Assembly: GCF_025399795.1 (NCBI RefSeq)
Contig: NZ_JAODTZ010000072.1
Coordinates: 1 to 34,599, forward strand
From: Streptomyces rhizosphaerihabitans
GTDB taxonomy: Bacteria; Actinomycetota; Actinomycetes; Streptomycetales; Streptomycetaceae
Length of the DNA stretch: 34,599 nt
Reading direction: 5' to 3'
Each line of letters starts with the position of its first letter. The stretch's first letter is position 1. This document shows positions 31,260 to 34,599 of this stretch, piece after piece. A program made the translations under genes and the position numbers. A model generated the notes under the pieces. That model searched no databases. It was given only the letters and a program-made list of their open reading frames with translations, and was not told the DNA's origin.

Positions 31260-32812
31260 ATGAGCAACGATGAGTTCGACTATGTCGTGGTCGGCGGCGG
31301 CACCGCGGGCAATGTGGTCGCGGCCCGCCTCAGCGAGGACCCGTCCGTCACCGTGTGCGTCCTGGAGGCCGGACCCAGCGACGTCGGCGACGACGACATC
31401 CTCAGACTGGACCGCTGGATGGGCCTGCTGGAATCCGGCTACGACTGGGACTACCCGGTCGAGCCGCAGGCCAGTGGCAACAGCTTCATGCGGCACGCCC
31501 GTGCCAAGGTGCTCGGCGGCTGCTCCTCGCACAACTCCTGCATCGCCTTCTGGGCCTCCGGCGGAGGACCTCGACGACTGGGCCGCCGCGGGCTGTACGG
31601 GCTGGAGTTCGGCCGATCTCCTCCCGCTCTACCAGCGGCTGGAGTCGAACGACGCCCCGGGCGGCCATCACGGCCGCACCGGCCCGGTGAAGGTGCGCAC
31701 GCTGAAGGGCGAGGACCCGTGCGGCGCGGCCCTGCTGGAGGCGTGCGCGCAGGCGGGCATCCCGACGACGGCGTTCAACACCGGCACCACGGTGGTGCGG
31801 GGCGCCAACTGGTTCCAGATCAACTCCGACGAGAACAACATCCGGCAGTCCTCGTCGGTCGCGTATCTCCACCCGGTCATGGGCAAGCGGCCGAACCTCT
31901 CGGTACGGACGGGGGTGCGGGCGAAGAAGCTGGTCCTGGAAGGTCGGAGGTGTGTCGGCGCCGAGTACCTCGACCCGGATCTGATCCACACCAGGTCGGT
32001 CCGCGCCCGCCGCGAGGTGATCGTGTCCTGCGGTTCCATCGATACGCCGAAGCTGCTGATGCTGTCGGGCATCGGGCCCGCCGGACATCTGCGCGAGGTC
32101 GGGGTCGAGTTGGCCGTGGACGCGCCGGGCGTCGGCGACAACCTCCAGGACCACGCCGAGGGCGTCATCATGTGGGAGGCGAAGCAGCCCATGCCCACCA
32201 CGTCCAGCCAGTGGTGGGAGGCGGGCATCTTCTACGACACCGAACCCGGCCTGGACCGGCCGGACCTGACGTTCCACTACGGCTCGGTGCCGTTCGACAT
32301 GAATACCGCGCGGCACGGATTCCCCACGTCGGAGAACACGTTTCTGCCTCACCCCGAACGTCACGCGCGCGAAGTCCCGCGGCACGGTGCGGCTGCGCAC
32401 CCGCGACTACCGGGACAAACCGAGGGTCGATCCCCGCTACTTCACGCACGAACACGACGTGCGGGTGATGACGTACGGGCTGAAACTGGCCCGACGGATC
32501 GTCTCCCGGCCCGCGCTGAGCGGCTGGGCGGGCGCGGAGCTGGCCCCCGGGCCGGACATCCGGTCCGACGACGAACTGCTCGACTACATCCACAGGACCC
32601 ACAACACCGTCTACCACCCGTCCTGCACCGTGAAGATGGGCGCGGACGACGACCCCTCGGCCCCGCTCGACGCGCGGCTGCGGGTCAAGGGGGTCGAGGG
32701 TCTGCGGGTCGCGGACGGCTCGGTGATGCCGGATCTGATCTCCGTGAACCCCTGCATCACCACGATGATGATCGGCGAGAAGTGCGCCGACATGCTGAAG
32801 GAGGACGCGTAG
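31260..32812 (+). pseudogene. codA: Choline oxidase-like GMC flavoprotein, two frameshifts
   Basis: GMC oxidoreductase that would oxidise choline via betaine aldehyde to glycine betaine. The reading starts with 'YVVVGGGTAGNVVAARLSED' (FAD-binding) and 'GGCSSHNSCIAFWA', whose His is the FAD-attachment residue of choline oxidase, then needs a +1 shift at T31557 to continue as 'PAEDLDDWAAAGCTGW'. Further on come 'QWWEAGIF' (choline-binding Glu) and 'GSVPFDMNTARHGFPTSENTF'. A second +1 shift in TTT 32341-32343 leads to 'CLTPNVTRAKSRGTVRLRTRDYRDKP', 'THNTVYHPSCTVKMG' (active-site His) and 'SVNPCITTMMIGEKC' (active-site Asn). The span of 1553 bases is 1551 plus two; repaired length is 516 aa. AAGGAGGT at 31243-31250 precedes the ATG. 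Confidence 0.9.
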
Positions 32813-32820
32813 ACGAGCGC

Positions 32821-32838
32821 CCCCGCGAGGGCGCGGGG
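32821..32838 (+). terminator. Hairpin after the choline oxidase pseudogene
   Basis: CCCCGCG and CGCGGGG pair perfectly around an AGGG loop, starting eight bases after the stop at 32812. It lies between two convergent stop codons. Confidence 0.6.
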
Positions 32839-32913
32839 CCGTAGCGACATGCGGCGCCGCCGCGTGGGCGCGACCGGCCACGGACGGCCCGCAGTTGCCC
32901 CACCGCCGTGTCT

Positions 32914-34599
32914 CTACGGGGCGATCGGCGCCGGTCGCTTGTACATCCGCGTCGCGGTGATCTCGGTGTGCACGGTCTCCCCGGCGGGCGCCTCACGCGG
33001 CAGTCCCGGCCTCAGATGTTCCTCCACGCTGATGTACTTCAGCCCGGCGCGAAGGTCGGCGTCGTTGCGCAACCGGATGACGAGGGGAAACTCGGCGAGC
33101 GCGGTCGTGTCGAACAGGCCGGTCGTGTAGAGGAGCTGGACGCCGAGCGCGTCCGAAACGGCCCGCTGGAGCTCCAGCAGATACGTCGCGTTGGCGCGCC
33201 CGATGGGGTTGTCGAGGAACAGGGTGCCGGCGTGCCGGTGCTTGTCCCGGCCGCGGTCGTTGCTGCGCAGCGCGGCCATCGTGCAGTACAACGCGATGGC
33301 CGCGGTGAGCAGCTGACCACCGGAGAACACGTCGCCCATCTGCCCGACGGGGACGCGTTCGGCGCGCAGCACGGCGTCCGGCTTGAGGATCTCGACGGCG
33401 ACGCCCTTGGGCTGGAGCGCGGCGCCGACTCCCCGCAGCAGCAGCGACATGCCGTCGCGCCGCATGTCGGAGTTCTTCTTGACCGCCGCACGGGTGGCCT
33501 CGTCCACCACTTCACCGAGCCGCTCGGTGAGGGTGGCCTGGTCGGATTCCTCGAAGCGGATGCGCAGGAATTCCTGCCCGGACCACTCCCCCAGTCCTTC
33601 GGGCAGCCGGGACAGGCGCTGCGCGGACCGCAGGGTGGCGAGGGCGGATTCCACGAGCCCGCGCAGCCGGTCCACGATCGAGCCCCGGTTGCGCTCCAGC
33701 TGCTCCAGTTCGTCGGTCAGCACGCGCAGCCGGGGAGCGAACGCGTCCGCCCATTTCTGTGCGTGCTCGGGCAGCGAGGAGGCGGGCAGCTCGCGGATCT
33801 GCTGCCGGGCTGGGGTGCGCACCTGCTCGTAGCGCGTCGAGTTGGCGTGCCGTACGAGGATGTCGCTCGCCTCACGGACGGCGGACTCGGCCGTGGAGAG
33901 GTCGGCGGCGCAGCCGCGCAGCGAGCGGCGGCTCTCGGCGGCGGAGTTCCGTGCCTCTTCGAGCGTGCCGGAGTAGGGCTCGGACTCCTCCTGCTCCTCG
34001 TCGACGTGTTCGCGGATCAGGTCCCTGAGCAGGGCGGACGTCTCGTCGAAGCCGCCGGCCGCGTCCTCGGCGGACCGATGGGCGTCGAGGAACTCCGCGT
34101 GTGCCTCGCGGGCGCGGTCCAACGCCTCCGTGCGGGAGGCGAGTTCGGTCGTGGCGGTGCGCAGCAGGGTCTGCGCGTGCTCGGCGTCGCCCGGGACCAG
34201 TTCGTCCGCCAGGTCGGTGTGCACCTCGCCGTCCTCGGGCGCGTGCCGCTCGGCCTCGCCGCGCAGCCTTCCGAGCTGTTCGCTCGCGGTCGACATCCGG
34301 GTCTCCAGGAGCTGCACCAGCTCCTCGGCCCGCGCGACGGCCGCCTGCCGGGAGGGGCTGTCGGAACCGTCGGGCGACTCCAGGAGCTGCGCGGCGCGCG
34401 TGCGGACCTTGTTGCTGAGCCGGTCCAGCTCCGCGAGCGCCGCGCTCTCGTCGCTCTCGGCCCGTGACTGCTCGGCCCGCAGATCGGCGCCCACGCCGAC
34501 CTTCTCGTACAGCTGCGACGCTGCCCGGTAGGCCTCCCGCAGGGCGGGTAGCGAGGCCTTGGCCGCCGGCGTCCCGTCCTGTGCCACCTCGTCGGGGGC
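32914..34599 (-). CDS. SMC/Rad50-like coiled-coil ATPase, C-terminal part (5' end outside window)
   Basis: 562 codons are visible and the frame is open at the right edge, so the gene continues beyond it. The first 350 residues shown are charged, heptad-like coiled coil. The C-terminal ATPase half has an ABC signature 'VFSGGQLLTAAIALYCTM' (SGGQ at 33324-33313), a Walker B 'TLFLDNPIGRAN' (33219-33205) in which Asp is followed by Asn-Pro rather than the catalytic Glu, and a following 'GVQLLYTTGLFDTTALAEFP' strand-switch region. The Walker A half must lie off the window. Related by layout to condensin, MukB and the JetC subunits of Wadjet defence systems, but not clearly any of them; partner genes would be to the right. 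A GTG at 34587 is probably internal. Confidence 0.75.
   Translation of the reverse strand, partial: APDEVAQDGTPAAKASLPALREAYRAASQLYEKVGVGADLRAEQSRAESDESAALAELDRLSNKVRTRAAQLLESPDGSDSPSRQAAVARAEELVQLLETRMSTASEQLGRLRGEAERHAPEDGEVHTDLADELVPGDAEHAQTLLRTATTELASRTEALDRAREAHAEFLDAHRSAEDAAGGFDETSALLRDLIREHVDEEQEESEPYSGTLEEARNSAAESRRSLRGCAADLSTAESAVREASDILVRHANSTRYEQVRTPARQQIRELPASSLPEHAQKWADAFAPRLRVLTDELEQLERNRGSIVDRLRGLVESALATLRSAQRLSRLPEGLGEWSGQEFLRIRFEESDQATLTERLGEVVDEATRAAVKKNSDMRRDGMSLLLRGVGAALQPKGVAVEILKPDAVLRAERVPVGQMGDVFSGGQLLTAAIALYCTMAALRSNDRGRDKHRHAGTLFLDNPIGRANATYLLELQRAVSDALGVQLLYTTGLFDTTALAEFPLVIRLRNDADLRAGLKYISVEEHLRPGLPREAPAGETVHTEITATRMYKRPAPIAP

Noticed and set aside
32914..34599. 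Firm assignment of the SMC-like gene as Wadjet JetC
   Set aside because: Only the C-terminal part is visible, its Walker B differs, and no JetA, JetB or JetD gene is in the window.

Overview
The base composition (very GC-rich, GC-rich third codon positions), the gene families and the gene order point to a Streptomyces chromosome. This is most likely core or near-core sequence, because it holds the crr-ptsI pair of the sugar phosphotransferase system, a glycerol uptake pair and a conservon signalling operon. No tRNA, rRNA, transposase, prophage gene or CRISPR array was seen.

Left part (1-11.2 kb): crr and ptsI encode general PTS components and end at a strong bidirectional hairpin. A two-gene leftward unit follows (an MFS exporter, then an unrecognised 297-aa protein). 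It is divergent from a MocR-type regulator across a 54-bp gap that holds a perfect 16-bp AT-rich palindrome. Next come an acetoacetyl-CoA synthetase, a GH31 alpha-glucosidase and a zinc-ribbon NUDIX hydrolase, packed with almost no space at the convergent ends.

Middle part (11.4-17.9 kb): a DUF35 OB-fold/zinc-ribbon protein paired with an SCP2-type thiolase behind a 17-bp palindromic operator; a soluble EAL-CBS-GGDEF protein with eroded EAL motifs; and glpF-glpK without the usual neighbours gylR and glpD. Three unrelated short tandem repeats (18 bp x3, 8 bp x10.9, 24 bp x2) lie at or just after the stop codons of three genes in a row within 3.2 kb.

Right-centre (18.0-27.2 kb): a leftward operon cvnA-cvnB-cvnC-[5-oxoprolinase]-cvnD. 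It is a conservon (receptor-like ATPase, roadblock protein, DUF742 protein, MglA-like GTPase) with a complete 1213-aa hydantoinase A/B-type enzyme placed between cvnC and cvnD. That enzyme overlaps cvnD by 20 bp. A small two-helix membrane protein is divergent from cvnA. This is the most unusual intact arrangement in the window.

Right end (27.3-34.6 kb): a ferredoxin reductase and a Rieske ferredoxin (leftward) are divergent from an IclR regulator, a permease and a choline-oxidase gene (rightward). The rightward side is decaying. The IclR 5' end looks shifted by one extra C, the permease has lost its first third, and the choline oxidase gene carries two separate +1 insertions, while every other long gene in the window is open. 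The window ends inside a large SMC/Rad50-like coiled-coil ATPase, of which only the C-terminal 562 residues are visible. Its Walker B aspartate is followed by Asn-Pro instead of the usual catalytic Glu.

All family assignments come from reading motifs by eye and from recalled family knowledge. No alignment or database search was run.
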